DNA of 64,000 nucleotides from Zygaena filipendulae (GCA_907165275.2 OU015658.1:1314501-1378500); one strand, 5' to 3'; positions 35,001-45,241 are shown, counted from the stretch's first letter. The notes: generated from the sequence alone by a model not told the origin. Numbers and translations: made by a program.

Positions 35001-36532
35001 TGCGGCCTGCTGGCCGTCGTCACCGTGCTCTACATGAGCGAGGTGTTCTTCCAGAAGGTGTTCGTCACGCGCCCCTGGAAGGCGCTCTTCGTCAACTCGG
35101 ACGACGACATCCGCCAATGGTGGCTGCAGTGGAAGCAGGACAGGTACGGATGGATGGACTCTTTCTTCCGTGGTTTTTTTAGCAACTTTTAAAATATTTC
35201 CCTTTTTTCTTTTTTATGGTAAGCAATCCAACACGACAGCTGTTATTCTGCAGTGGAAATACTAACACGTTGTGTGTGTGTAACAGAAATAAAAATATTG
35301 AAATTTAATGAAAAATATTTGTCTATATTTCGTCAGTACATGTACTGACGTAAAAATGATGTTCGAATCATTAATTCTGATAAAGAATTAACAGAAATAG
35401 GGCCTTACCACAAAATCTTTGAGAAATAATAGGTGTGTCATTATGAGAAGGGCGGATATTTCCTGGTTGCTGTCATAATTACCTATTTAATTTCGCAAAA
35501 GTAAAAAAGAGCTGTATGTTAATTGCTATTAAGGGCCAACTTTAAATAAAATCATTCGACCCGACCTTGAATTCGACTGTGACCAACTTTGAATCTAACC
35601 ATTCGACTTTGACTTGCACTTTGATCACCTTCGAATCAAACCATTCGACTTTGACCTGCACTTTGATCACCTTCGAATCAAACTTTCGACTTTGACCTGC
35701 ACTTTGATCACCTTCGAATCAAACCATTCGACTTTGACCTGCACTTTGATCACCTTCGAATCAAACCATTTGACTTTGACCTGCACTTTGATCACCTTCG
35801 CATCAAACATTCGATTTTGACCTGCACTTTTATCACCTTCGAATCAAACCATTCGACTTTGACCTGCACTTTGATCACCTTCGAATCAAACATTCGACTT
35901 TGACCTGCACTTTGATCACCTTTGCATCAAACCATTCGACTTTGACCCGCACTTTGCCCGCCAGGTACTCGGTGTCGTACGGCATAATATTCGCGATCGC
36001 GTACCTGGTCGCGCAGCGCTACCGCCTGCTCGAGGAGCACGGCCCCGGCAACCTGTTCTCCGCGGGGGTCGCTCTGAGCGCCACGTTGCTCGCGTTCCTC
36101 GCGGGCGGCACGTACGTCACGTTCACCTTCCTGTGCGACAACGTGTTCGACTGCAACGAGATACACAGCTACGTGGCTTTCATGCCCATCGTAGCCTACA
36201 TCCTGCTGAGGAACGTCTCCGGCGCGCTGAGGACGCGGCACTCGAGCCTGTTCGCTTGGTTCGGCACGATCACGTTGGAGCTGTTCGCCAGCCAGTCGCA
36301 CATATGGCTGGCGGCGGACACGCACGGGGTGCTGGTGCTGGTGCCGGGTGCTCCTGTCTTGAACCTGATGGTGACCTCGTATATATTCGTGTGCGCCGCC
36401 CACGAGATACGCGAGCTGACCGCGGCCATCCTGCCGTACGCGGTGCCCGACGACTGGCGGCTCGTTTTGCGCAACTTCGCCATTTTTCTGGCGATTCTGG
36501 TGCCCATTGGCATACACGACGGTATGTTTTGA
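26090..36532 (+). CDS. CASD1: N-acetylneuraminate 9-O-acetyltransferase (CAS1 domain protein)
   Basis: Ten exons: 26090-26222, 26477-26573, 27200-27303, 27515-27671, 28546-28807, 30113-30342, 31965-32300, 32664-32973, 34890-35143 and 35965-36532. Every junction is GT-AG and in frame: 816 aa (human 797). The family adds O-acetyl groups to sialic acid in the Golgi. A signal-anchor at residues ~23-40 leads into a lumenal SGNH domain, with nucleophile S101 in FIGDSR. A multi-pass acyltransferase-3-like domain follows from exon 6 ([40 protein letters not shown]). At the family's D-x-x-H site the sequence is D275-G-V-A278, so the usual His is absent. Exon 7 adds a Gly/Pro/Ser insert of about 40 aa after the first helix. 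Exons 6-10 are far more GC-rich than exons 1-3. A donor inside the last exon may lead to an eleventh exon. Confidence 0.95.
26960..27090 (+). repeat. LINE 3'-tail fragment in CASD1 intron 2
   Basis: GGCAATAAGTCCGCGTTCTA is followed by TTGTGCAAGAAACTTAAATA and a short A/T tail. It resembles a very common lepidopteran retroelement 3' end (AAGTCCGCC...TTGTGCAATAAA type), recognised from memory. Confidence 0.55.
27687..28017 (+). mobile_element. MITE C copy 1
   Basis: It begins TATACAACGTGTTAAT and ends CATTAACATGTTGTATA. The interior CAACATTAGTTTGGAGGTGA matches copies at 40434-40789 and 41115-41479. It starts 15 bp after the CASD1 exon-4 donor. Confidence 0.75.
28079..28290 (-). mobile_element. 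Helitron-like element in CASD1 intron 4
   Basis: It starts CTAGCTGTCCCCCACGG and contains the GGAGTTCCCGCGGGAATTCC core, then CACTCTATCTATTGGTGAAA. It matches 45861-46068 and, in inverse, 28880-29050. Confidence 0.65.
28880..29246 (+). mobile_element. Two tandem Helitron-like copies in CASD1 intron 5
   Basis: The first copy (28880 to about 29048) is the plus-strand version of 28079-28290 and ends GCGGGTGAAACTAGT. The second (about 29052-29246) ends with the CGCGG hairpin and GGGGCACAGCTAG|T. Confidence 0.65.
29261..30160 (+). repeat. Tandem array duplicating the CASD1 exon-6 acceptor
   Basis: Five units each contain a CAG acceptor followed by ATG and the coding-like start GGTGTGAGCGCGGCG. 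The AG positions are 29269-29270, 29387-29388, 29500-29501, 29970-29971 and 30111-30112; only the last opens the full-length exon 6. Between units run GTGTATATGTGTCTAGGTG-like minisatellite stretches. A MITE A copy (29592-29923) split the array. Confidence 0.8.
29592..29923 (+). mobile_element. MITE A copy inside the exon-6 array
   Basis: It is nearly identical to 10167-10495 over its whole length, with ends ATAGGCTAGTTTCC and GGAAACTAGCCTATT. The flanks are both minisatellite sequence, so it inserted after the array had expanded. Confidence 0.85.
30826..31027 (+). mobile_element. Helitron-like element in CASD1 intron 6
   Basis: It starts A|TCCTACTAATATTAT and ends GCGGGGCGAAGCTAG. It carries the CCGCGG hairpin and a TGTGGATGTTTGGATG block. 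It is close to 32991-33185. Confidence 0.7.
31071..31820 (+). mobile_element. PIF/Harbinger-like element (750 bp, TTA TSD)
   Basis: The ends GGGCCGATTTTTCAATCGTC and GACGATTGAAAAATCGGCCC are perfect inverted repeats, with TTA on both sides. A short frame near 31299-31395 reads [18 protein letters not shown] and may be the N-terminal relic of an element protein. The rest has no long frame. It lies in CASD1 intron 6. Confidence 0.8.
32524..32623 (+). repeat. Perfect 50-bp tandem duplication before CASD1 exon 8
   Basis: AATAATGCGTCCCAAGTTCA is the start of a 50-bp unit repeated exactly once, at 32524 and 32574. The identity points to a very recent event. It ends about 40 bp before the exon 8 acceptor. 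Confidence 0.9.
32991..33185 (+). mobile_element. Helitron-like element in CASD1 intron 8
   Basis: It starts A|TCCTGCTAATGTTAT and ends GAGGCGCAGCTAG|T with the CGCGG hairpin. It begins 17 bp after the exon 8 donor. Confidence 0.75.
33300..33527 (+). mobile_element. Helitron-like fragment
   Basis: A CTGT array and ATTTCTGAAACGGCTGGACC are followed by AATCCCGCGGGAATTCCG. The end GGGGCACAGCTACT is a mutated CTAG terminus. Confidence 0.5.
33718..33913 (-). mobile_element. Helitron-like element, complete, reverse orientation
   Basis: CTAGCCGTCCCACCCGCG opens it and ATAATATTAGTATAGA closes it, so the reverse complement starts TC and ends CTAG. The flanks are A and T on the element strand, as Helitron insertion requires. 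Confidence 0.65.
33940..34135 (-). mobile_element. Helitron-like fragment
   Basis: CTAGCTGACCCTCGTGG and TTTCACCCGCGATAATTTCG mark the hairpin end. The far end is diverged and its limit is uncertain. Confidence 0.45.
34172..34405 (-). mobile_element. Helitron-like element, same subfamily as 3584-3860
   Basis: It starts CTAGCTGTCCCCCGCG and ends near ATTTATATATATTAGATTAG. It shares GGAGTCCATCGCGGACAAAC with 3584-3860. Confidence 0.6.
34560..34795. repeat. Degenerate CATAC/CCAT simple repeat
   Basis: The plus strand is a run of short variants of CATAC, ACCAT and CATAT with almost no G. Open frames across it are low-complexity artefacts. Confidence 0.6.
35571..35964 (+). repeat. ~42-bp minisatellite leading into CASD1 exon 10
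   Basis: Eight well-conserved units, plus degenerate ones at the left, carry CTTTGATCACCTTCGAATCA and CCATTCGACTTTGACCTGCA. The last unit mutates to ACTTTGCCCGCCAG and supplies the acceptor of exon 10. The last units are open in the same frame as exon 10. Confidence 0.9.
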
Positions 36533-37206
36533 AATGGCGGATTTTATTTCGAGTGGCATTTTTTTGTTTAACGCCGCTCACGAAACGTACGTACTGTGTT
36601 TTATGTTACGATTTTTTAACGATAGAAGGGTTTTAGTGCATAAAATATGATAAGAAAGACGGTTAATATTTAAAAAGGTTTTTTTGTTTGGCGATTCCTA
36701 TATAACGTCGTTGGCTGTGTTGTGCATACTTTTTGTAATTTTTAAGTAGTATTATTTAATTATTTAAATTTAATTTTATCACTATCTACCGATAGAACAT
36801 AATTATTACATAGTATTTTTGTTGCAAAATTCAGTTGATAAAAGGAATATTGAAGGTAATATACCTATCACATTTATTACCATTGATATCTATATAATTA
36901 ATATAGACAGACATTAATGCCTTTATAATACCTATTAAAATTATTATTGTTTTAAATTATATAAAAAAAAAAATGATTATAAAAATCGCGATAAGAAGAG
37001 TCTATAGTCTTTGCGTACACTTGCGTAGGTATTTTTCATTTGACGGCACGATCTCAAGTACTTATGGTTAGTGCATATCACTATCAGTTTCTCTAATTAT
37101 GTTATTAAAACACACACTCTATCCCTCTTTATTAATAGAGATAAGTTATAGAATGTTTGAACTGAAATAGTGGTACGTCTCTTTCTTCATTTTTCACACA
37201 CATCAA
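36522..37206. other. CASD1 3' flank or last intron
   Basis: AT-rich, with no gene. It is either the 3' UTR after the stop at 36532 or the start of an intron, because GTATGT at 36522 is a good donor. Confidence 0.4.
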
Positions 37207-37483
37207 TGGGCTTGTCAATTAATTTTTAGTTTTTAGCCCGTCTTGTGGGTTAATAAAAAATATTGGACACGTATTTTTTTATATTCTACGTAATGAAAAA
37301 ATAACGGAGATACATTCAGTCGGAATGTCGCGTGACGTCAAGAGCCCCCACTTTTAAACTTTAATGCGTTTTATCTTAGTATTTTTTCAATAATTTGAAA
37401 AAAACCAAAAATATGGGTGTATTATTTTTTTATTATCTAACTGAATAGAATTTTGATTTATACACCCCGGACACTTCCCTATT
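37207..37483 (-). mobile_element. MITE A copy, diverged
   Basis: It shares TATTGGACACGTATTTTTTT, GCGTGACGTCAAGAGCC and ATTTTTTTATTATCTAACTG with the family. The ends are eroded, with one internal deletion. Confidence 0.6.
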
Positions 37484-38142
37484 GTATGAATGTGAGAAAA
37501 TATCGTCATAGGTAGGTCTAATGATTTAAATTTTTACTTGGCATAATATTAGTTGATAATTAGATAATCTAATTACATTATTATTTATAATAAACGTGTC
37601 ATAATAGTATTTAAGTACAAACAAAATGATTTAAGGAAACGGTTGACGCTCGTACTAGATAAATTAAAACCAGTAAATACAAACAAACAAATAAATGGAG
37701 ATAAGTTTTTATACAAACTTACTTGGTGACAAGTTGTGGTATAAATTGAGAAAATGTAAGTTTCTAATTCGACATTTTTACGGTATTAACTTTTTGAAAT
37801 AAAAATTTTGTGCATAATTACTTTGTGATATTTAATTTTTAAGCAGCTATTTAAAATGATAAAAGATTTATTTAAGACAAAATATATACTTAACCTAGTT
37901 TTATCTTATTTATTTAAAAAAAAACACATGTCACACAACACGTCTTTTTTACTAAAACCTGTAATATAATAGAAAAAATTATTCGACTGCCACACTGCCC
38001 AAATTGTTCTCTATATTGTCATTTTGAAATTATCAAACTGGCGCGCTTTTTCTCATAGTAACAAGTCAAGAAACAACATGGTTGTTGACGAGTGAAAGCC
38101 GTACCGAAAACACGCGTGTCACGTTTGTCTTCGTTATTTCAG

Positions 38143-38207
38143 TCACTTTTCAGCATCTATTTTGGACCCTGAGCAGGAAACTGGCTTTCAAGAGAGCCAT
38201 GTTTTAA
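38143..38207 (+). CDS. CASD1: Possible alternative last exon of CASD1
   Basis: GTTATTTCAG at 38133-38142 is a good acceptor. Joined to a donor at 36522 (GACG|GTATGT), the frame continues for 21 codons ending HLFWTLSRKLAFKRAMF and a stop at 38205-38207. This would replace the last four residues and lengthen the protein to 834 aa. The peptide looks like a cytoplasmic amphipathic tail. A second AG at 38151-38152 would also stay open. Without transcript data the choice is open. Confidence 0.45.
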
Positions 38208-39999
38208 CTTGGGGAACAATCTAACATTGTCATTGAAGTAGATGAAGACATTTTTATTATTATGAAACATTGTCATTGGCAAATTATAATTATAGACACC
38301 ATTCAGAAGAAGAAGAAGAAAAAAAAGAAAAAACCTCAGAACAATTAGTTATTCTTCTGAGGAAAAAACATTTCAATTCGGGGTGGCCAGCTGTATTCCA
38401 ATTTTTATACATATTTAATTTAATTGTGTTAGTGACACTAATAGTAAGTATGGAAGTGGCAAGCCGCTCCAAGAAGTACGACTTCGCTTGTAAATAACAA
38501 GTTTTTACAAAATTTTCATAGCTTCATACTTTTATCTCTGTGAAGAAAGTGAGGTTATACAATTTGGCATTGAAAGAAGCTTTATCATGACCTATTCAGA
38601 TTATAAATTATTATCATTATTATTCATTAAATAATTAGATATTCTAATTGATATGAGAAATATGTGAAATAACATTATTTTGAACACAAGTCTTGTAATT
38701 AAAAAAAAAATGATCCAAAGTGTTATAATTATTGTTATTTTTTTTATTTACTTTAGAGTACTTACATTTGTATATTTTGTTAAAAAATAAACGTACCTAA
38801 CACGTAAAACTAAATTGGAAACATTTTTGATGTGGCAGGTTTGCTGATTCGTTTTTTGTAAAATTTCAAGCGGTTTTTTTGATGATAACATATTACGTTT
38901 ATATGTATACAATATTTCATAATAACTTTGAAGTGTATTTTATCGCAATACGTAACTTTTCTCGGCTGATTTATGTTTATACTTATTTTAAACCAGCTGT
39001 TCCCTGCGGTTTCGGGATAAAAAGTCGTCCTTCTCTATACAACGTTTATGAAAAATTTCATGATGATCGGTTGAGTAATTACGCTGTGAAAGTAAGTAGG
39101 TACTTTGCTTGTGAGCGCCGTCGATTCGGTGTTCAACGTGATAGGAAAAGTTAATTGAACAAAAAGCGAAAAAATAAAGAGAACATTACAAATGATATTT
39201 TTTATTTTTATTTCACTGCTGACTAATTATCTAGGGTTCAGATGGTGATAGAAACCACCAACATAGTTTTATAAGTTGTATACAGTGTGTAAATAGAGTA
39301 TTGAGCATCTAAAAATCATACAATATTTCATGACGAATGTACAAAATGTACATCATGTCAAAATCATCCAAGAAATCTTTTTTAATAAAACTGAAAAAAG
39401 TGGTTTTGCATTTTCAAAACTTTAATTATCTAGTGAAAGAGATTCTTAAAAGTCGGTCTCGAAAATTATTTTTGGACGATTCTATTGTACTTTGTTCGAT
39501 TTTCGGTCAGCGCTTTTGTAATTAAACAAATGTTACCTTAATATATGATTTATTTATTAACCTTAGATATTGCATAAAGTACGAAGTCAATGTTTAGACT
39601 TTAGAGTATTCAGGCAAACGGTGACAAATATCTTTTACACGTTGTATAACTATTTTTTTCTTGAAAGCAAAAATGTGATGAGTAAACGTGAAAAATTATA
39701 GATTAAGTCCTGTGATTTAAGCTGTCTACAGATTGCATAATATAATGATATAGGTACCTATTACCTGCAATAAAATTTTACAATAAAAATATGAACAATT
39801 TTAAACAGATTTGTTTTTTTCAATGCGAAAACTTTCTCTACTTTTCTTGTTTCTTATTAAAAAGAAACTCATCGAGGTTTCCTTTAAAACTTATAATAAT
39901 GGTTGATCAAGCTGTAAACTTAATTTCTTGAATATTTTTTACATTTTGAACCTACAATAGTAGATAAAGGTAAGTACTAAGAAATTATTGAGACCAAGT
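38208..39999. other. Gene-free AT-rich stretch
   Basis: No gene can be supported. A 75-codon frame at 38270-38497 has one hydrophobic segment but no recognisable family. A Helitron-like fragment with CCCTGCGGTTTCGGGATAAA lies near 38993-39100. Confidence 0.45.
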
Positions 40000-40244
40000 G
40001 GACATAGATAAGCAATAGTGTGTTACACCACCCACACCCACACTGGAGAAGTTTTGAGTAAGTAAAGTTTTAAAATTATAGCGCCATTTTGTGTCAGCAT
40101 TTTTTATGCTCAATATTTAGTTACATATTTAATCAATGTAATAAGGTAAACACATAGTTAAAAAACGTTCTCTACCTCTCAATAAATCATTCTGAATCAA
40201 TAACTTCATTTTGTGGGTTAACATGTTATTGCTTATCTGCGTCC
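40000..40244 (+). mobile_element. MITE B copy 2 (AAGT TSD)
   Basis: The ends GGACATAGATAAGCAATAG and TATTGCTTATCTGCGTCC are flanked by AAGT on both sides. The interior aligns with copies 1 and 3. Confidence 0.88.
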
Positions 40245-40433
40245 AAGTCTTAGGTACTACGGTCTAACCGCACTAACTTTGTGTTGCAATCGAACACGCC
40301 ACACGGAATGTAGGTAAGTGCAGCACGAAGAAACAAAACAACCATAGAGAATAAAAAAAGAGGATTAGGAAAATCAGTCTCGAACAGGCTATTATTTTTT
40401 TTTAATAAATAATGTTTAGCACGTAGATATTAA

Positions 40434-40789
40434 ATACAACGTGTTAATGAATTAACTGAAAACCTGATACACCCCATTTAAAAAAATAAACAATAATGAG
40501 ATTAAAATATATTTTATGTCGATAAAATTTATACTTTAAAAGTTATTCAACATTAGTTTGGAGGTGACCTATCTACGAAATTCCAAGCGCTACGCCCGCG
40601 CCTACCGGTTCGAATTTTTTGCTGCAGCGGCCGGTGTACGCGCCAAATATTGTATTATAAATAATTTAAACATGGGCTAATAAAAATGAAAAAATATAAC
40701 CTATATTAAAACATAGTGCGATCGATTCGCTAGCCGATTCTGAGCAAACTACTTTCTAGTTCTCAGTTAATTCATTAACACGTTGTATA
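40434..40789 (+). mobile_element. MITE C copy 2
   Basis: The inverted ends ATACAACGTGTTAATGAATT and AATTCATTAACACGTTGTAT enclose an interior matching 27687-28017. It is opposite in orientation to copy 3 at 41115-41479. Confidence 0.8.
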
Positions 40790-40894
40790 CATAAGACAGT
40801 ATGTTGCCGTCCAATAACAAAAAAGTGGTGAAATGCGTTAATAGGTTCTACTATGTATGGGTATAAAAAAAGTCCCAGCACCATACAGTTCCCA

Positions 40895-40950
40895 GGCGCG
40901 GTCCGATGAGGGGGGGGGGGGGGGGGGCATGGGGGACATGACCCCCCCAA
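40895..40950 (+). repeat. 18-G run in a hAT-like terminal fragment
   Basis: CGCGGTCCGATGA is followed by 18 consecutive G (about 40910-40927), then GGGGGACATGACCCCCCC. The layout resembles the subterminal G/C hairpin of the hAT element at 22301, so this is probably an isolated hAT end. Confidence 0.5.
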
Positions 40951-41041
40951 AATCCATTTTTTACTTTTTTTTTACATTTGAGTAGGTACCTACCTAGGTC
41001 ACGGATTTCGGTATACCTAATTAATATAATATGGTCTAACC

Positions 41042-41642
41042 CAGTGGTGGGCAAACTCCGGCCCGCGAAAGTATTTAATCCGACCCGCGGCAGTTCTGCG
41101 AAATGTAAGTACTTATACAACATGTTAGATAATTAATTAACTGAAAACTAAAAAGTAGTTTGTTCAAAATCAACTAGCAAATCGATCGCACTATGTTTTA
41201 ATATAGGTCATATTTTTTTCATTTTTATTAGCCCATGTCTAAATTATTTATAATACAATATATGTATTAAGCACGAACGCCGCCCGCAGCAAAAAAGTTC
41301 CAACCGGTAGGTGCGAGTGTAGCGCTTGAAATTTCGTAGATAGGTCACCTCCAAACTAATGTTGAATAACTTTTAAAGTATAAATTTTTTCGACGTAGAA
41401 TATATTTCAATCATATTATTGTTTATTTTTTTAAATGGGGTGTATCAGGTTTTCAGTTAATTCATTAACACGTTGTATATCTAGTATGAAATTTTGACGG
41501 TCATGCATAGGTAAAGGAGCCAGATAGACTAGTTATGTCACGTAGTTGCGATGAGGTGAAAAAGGTCGAAACGACAAAACAAAATGCATTTTTTAGTTAT
41601 AAACTTTCCTGGCCCTTCATGAAGAACGTTTGCACACCACTG
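41042..41642. mobile_element. hAT-type element carrying a nested MITE C
   Basis: The ends CAGTGGTGGGCAAACT and, reverse-complemented on the right, CAGTGGTGTGCAAACG are typical hAT TIRs. The flanks GTCTAACC and GTTTAACC are an 8-bp duplication with one change. MITE C copy 3 lies inside. Confidence 0.8.
41115..41479 (-). mobile_element. MITE C copy 3, nested
   Basis: The ends are TATACAACATGTTAGATAAT and AATTCATTAACACGTTGTAT. The interior is the reverse complement of copy 2. It is wholly contained in the hAT element at 41042-41642, so it inserted later. Confidence 0.8.
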
Positions 41643-42877
41643 GTTTAACCCCTGCTTGAGGAACGGTCATATTTTATTTTTATCCCAGACAATGTTATAC
41701 GGGTGTACCTAAAGTTAAGGGTTATGGATTTTTCATGAAATTTTTTTTAGATATTTGAGACGAGAATCGAACACTAAGAGTAGGTAGTTAGGCACCATAG
41801 ATACGGTCCTCGTTTAATTTTATATCCAGTACCTAGATAGGTGTTGTTAGGTATCTATACCTACCCACATATCTCTAAATAACATCTAAATAAATTTATT
41901 AGTGGACGGCATTAAAATTGAAAATGAAAAAAAAAATCAAAACAATTTCTCATATTGCGAACAAAGAAATAGAATGTGTATAAATATTTTTTCTTTAAAA
42001 CAACACTGAGGTGCGATTCTTATTTATTTTTAGTTCAACCAAGAAATTCTCATTTGCTTTTTTGCACGTCCAATATATTATTATGTTTAAGATAGCTAGG
42101 TAGGTGCCTACCTAATGTACGTTGCAGGCGGTACAAGACAAAATAAATCAGTAGATAATAGTTAATAATGTGACGCTTAGCTTTATTGTTGTCATTATAA
42201 AATACAAATAGATTTTATTAATATTATAAGTAAGAAGGCATGTTCATAGATACATATTGGATGCAAGCATTTCAGATTGCTGCTATACATTCTTGTTTAA
42301 AAAAAAAATATAATTAAAAAAATGGTCTCACGAAGAAATCCCTGGAGACCTAAGTGAAAACACAACTTAAACCAAACTTAAACCCAATACTGCCTAAACA
42401 TGAGCGACAACCACTTTAAAATCATTTTCTAGTTTTTACCGCTAAAAGGAAAAAATCCATCAATTCGATGCGTTACAGATTTTTAATTTTAGGTAGGTAA
42501 ACCAAACTTTAGGTAACTGCAGTATTAGCTATGCATTCAATAGATACGAAGTCTCTTGCACAACGTAGGTAGGTAATTTTTACGTCAATGTCTCTGGCAT
42601 TATATTATGTTGGTAGAGCAGTAAAAAGCACAAAATGAACTAATTTACTTGCATTGACTACTTCCTCATTTTTAGAAAATACAAAAAAACATCTAGCTAT
42701 CTCTTATACTCGAGGTGAAGTTTTTCGAAGGTTGGTATAGATGGGGTAGGTACTCCAGGGATCTTTTAAAGTGAAGAGTCGAAAGTTTAGTTTTAGAGGT
42801 AAACATTCTCATTGCGGTTATTGGTGTTAAAGCCCCATCAGTTGCAGGTGTGATCGGCAGATCGATCGATCAATTTA
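41643..42877. other. Gene-free stretch
   Basis: I see no gene, RNA gene or clear repeat here. Confidence 0.5.
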
Positions 42878-43083
42878 TCCTAATAAAATTGCGAATGTGA
42901 GTTTGTTTGTTGTGTTAAGCTTTCAGGCCTTAACTATACGTTCAACCGATCGCCATGAAATGCTGCATAGATACACGTTGTCGGAGGTACAGATAAGGAC
43001 ATAGGGTAGATACCTAATTTTTATCGTGGAATTTCCGCGGGAATTTTGAAATTAACGCGGGTGAAACCACGGGGAACAGCTAG
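42878..43083 (+). mobile_element. Helitron-like element
   Basis: It starts A|TCCTAATAAAATTGCG and ends GGGGAACAGCTAG|T. A second, diverged unit follows from about 43090 to 43230. Confidence 0.65.
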
Positions 43084-43654
43084 TATCTAGTCTGTTATAT
43101 AAATGCGAAGGTGGGTTTGTTAGTTTGTTATTCTTTCACGCCTTAATTACTACTTAAGTTATCGCCATGAAAATTTGGCATTAACGTTGTTAGAAGTAAT
43201 GAAAAAGACATGAATCCGATAGCGTTTTACCAAATATATTATGTTGATCGATCTACCGATCGAAAGGGAAGGGGAAACACGAGTCGCTTTCCAAAACTTC
43301 AATTCTAAACCGAAACACTTGTTAGAAGTGAATCGGTACATTGCTATAGTATTTGCTATGGTTGCACACAGAGCTATCAGTCTTCAAACAGTCGAATCAC
43401 ATGATTATTGCTGGGACTGTACCTACTAACATCGAGCTACCAACGAGTGACGAGTCGTCTACGTAGATTCTACACAAGTTGCAGGCATTTATAAGTATAA
43501 TGAAGAAACCAACGGGTATATTTACTACAGTATTATACGATGTGACTAAACTATCAGCATTTCTAAGACTTGGATTCTTCATGATAACTCTTAAATAAGT
43601 AGTAGATATAAAAGTCGCTATCCGCATCTCTGTGTAGGTACTGGCGTTTCTTCC

Positions 43655-43830
43655 GTGCAAAAGCCCAGCCTGTCTAGCTGAAGCGCTTGCTTGTGAAGTA
43701 GGTATCAAGTATTTAAATAAATATTTATAATTATAAATTTTATTTATACTTTTAAATATTAATATTCTGTGGCAAATGTTTTGGTTAGGCTAAACAGACT
43801 TTTGGGCTTGTATGGAAGGATCGCCACAAG
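43655..43830. repeat. Second copy of the 2036-2450 repeat
   Basis: It contains CTAGCTGAAGCGCTTGCTT and ATTCTGTGGCAAATGTTTTG, with GGGCTTGTATGG after them, in the order seen in BPNT2 intron 2. Confidence 0.5.
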
Positions 43831-44252
43831 TTTCAGCTATAAACATGTGTGTTTCCAAGTAACAGGAATGCAGATATTTTTGTTACATCCTGTATAATAA
43901 TGAACAGTAACTATTGACAGTTTTAATGTATTAATAGTTGCTTAACATGATAGGATCGTGGAAGGCTAAACTATGTAGAATATAATCATTTTAAATTGCA
44001 GTTTTTTTATAGATTATTCTTTTCTACGTTGCATTAAATAACTCTACAATTCTATTGGTGCGTCTTTAGGTATAATGAAGTTTCCTATTTTTCAGGTTAA
44101 GTATATTTATATTTTATATATAGGTATAACTTTATATCCATAAACTTAATGTACCTATACAATTTTATGTTATTATTATAATTAGTAGTAATTGTGCATT
44201 TGGTATACCGATTTTCTTTGGGCCATCAAATTTTGTTTTTAAATAAATAATT

Positions 44253-44487
44253 GGACATAGATAAGCAATAGTGTGTTAACCCACGCTGGAGAAATTTTGA
44301 GTAAATAGTGTTTTAAAATTATAGCGCCATTTTCTGTCAACATTTTTTATGTTCAATATTTAGTTACATACTTAAACAATGTAATAAGGTGAACAAATAA
44401 TTAAAAAACGTTCCCTAACTCTCAATAAATCGTTCTGAATAGGTAACTTAATTTTGTGGGTGAACATGTTATTGCTTATCTGTGTCC
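44253..44487 (+). mobile_element. MITE B copy 3 (AATT TSD)
   Basis: The ends GGACATAGATAAGCAATAG and TATTGCTTATCTGTGTCC are flanked by AATT on both sides. The length equals copy 1 (235 bp). Confidence 0.88.
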
Positions 44488-45241
44488 AATTATCATACAA
44501 TCTAAGAAATGCTTACAGTTTCACTTGAATGGAATACTTATTCACAAAAATGACGTTTTCTCTCTTATGATTTTATTTATTATATTCATAGGTATAATAT
44601 CACTTATGTATAATAATTGTTGTTAATTTTATATGTACAAAACAGCAAAAGTGCGCAAAAAACGATTTCACAAAATATGCATTTGAGCAATACGATTAAA
44701 TATATTTTACAAAAAGCATTTTTACAAAGTCAACTACTTAAGTTACATAGAAAAAAGCGAAATTATCCAAAACTGAATTATAAACACGACTTAGTAGTCG
44801 AAGATAGAAATAATAGGCGTACATATTATTATAGTAGATAAACGTGGCTTAGTCTACAAAACATACAATAACACCTACATATTTATAAGTTATAAACAAA
44901 TTATTGCTATTTGAAATCTATTTACAAAAAGTCAATATTCGGACTTTAATAGATACATCAAAATACAACGGAAGAAAATAAAAAATGCAATTTTTACCGC
45001 GAATACTAAAACATAGTGAAACAAATTTAATTTAGTATAAAAAAACTACAACAATTCTCATAATTACACTAGGTAGGTACACTTAACATCATGAGTCTTA
45101 TCATAATTTTATTAGAATTTTGTATATCAAAAACAAATTTTTGCACTGCCAAATGCTATCGACATCTTCGTTTGATAAGCTATGGTTTCATGAAATATTA
45201 CTTTAATATAAACATTACATTATCCATGCCTAAAAGATTTA
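44488..45241. other. Gene-free AT-rich stretch
   Basis: I see no gene. Two short frames (44617-44841, 45091-45333) lack recognisable domains, and the second runs into a MITE. Confidence 0.45.

Noticed and set aside
14580..36532. A functional cluster linking UBE2W, CASD1 and BPNT2
   Set aside because: The genes act in unrelated or only loosely related pathways, and their closeness is ordinary for an animal genome.
35927..36559. 210-codon minus-strand frame opposite CASD1 exon 10
   Set aside because: It has the same length as the plus-strand frame because of strong GC3 bias. Only the plus strand has family motifs.
38270..38497. Small membrane protein gene
   Set aside because: One hydrophobic segment in an AT-rich frame is weak evidence, and no family, promoter or splice support is visible.
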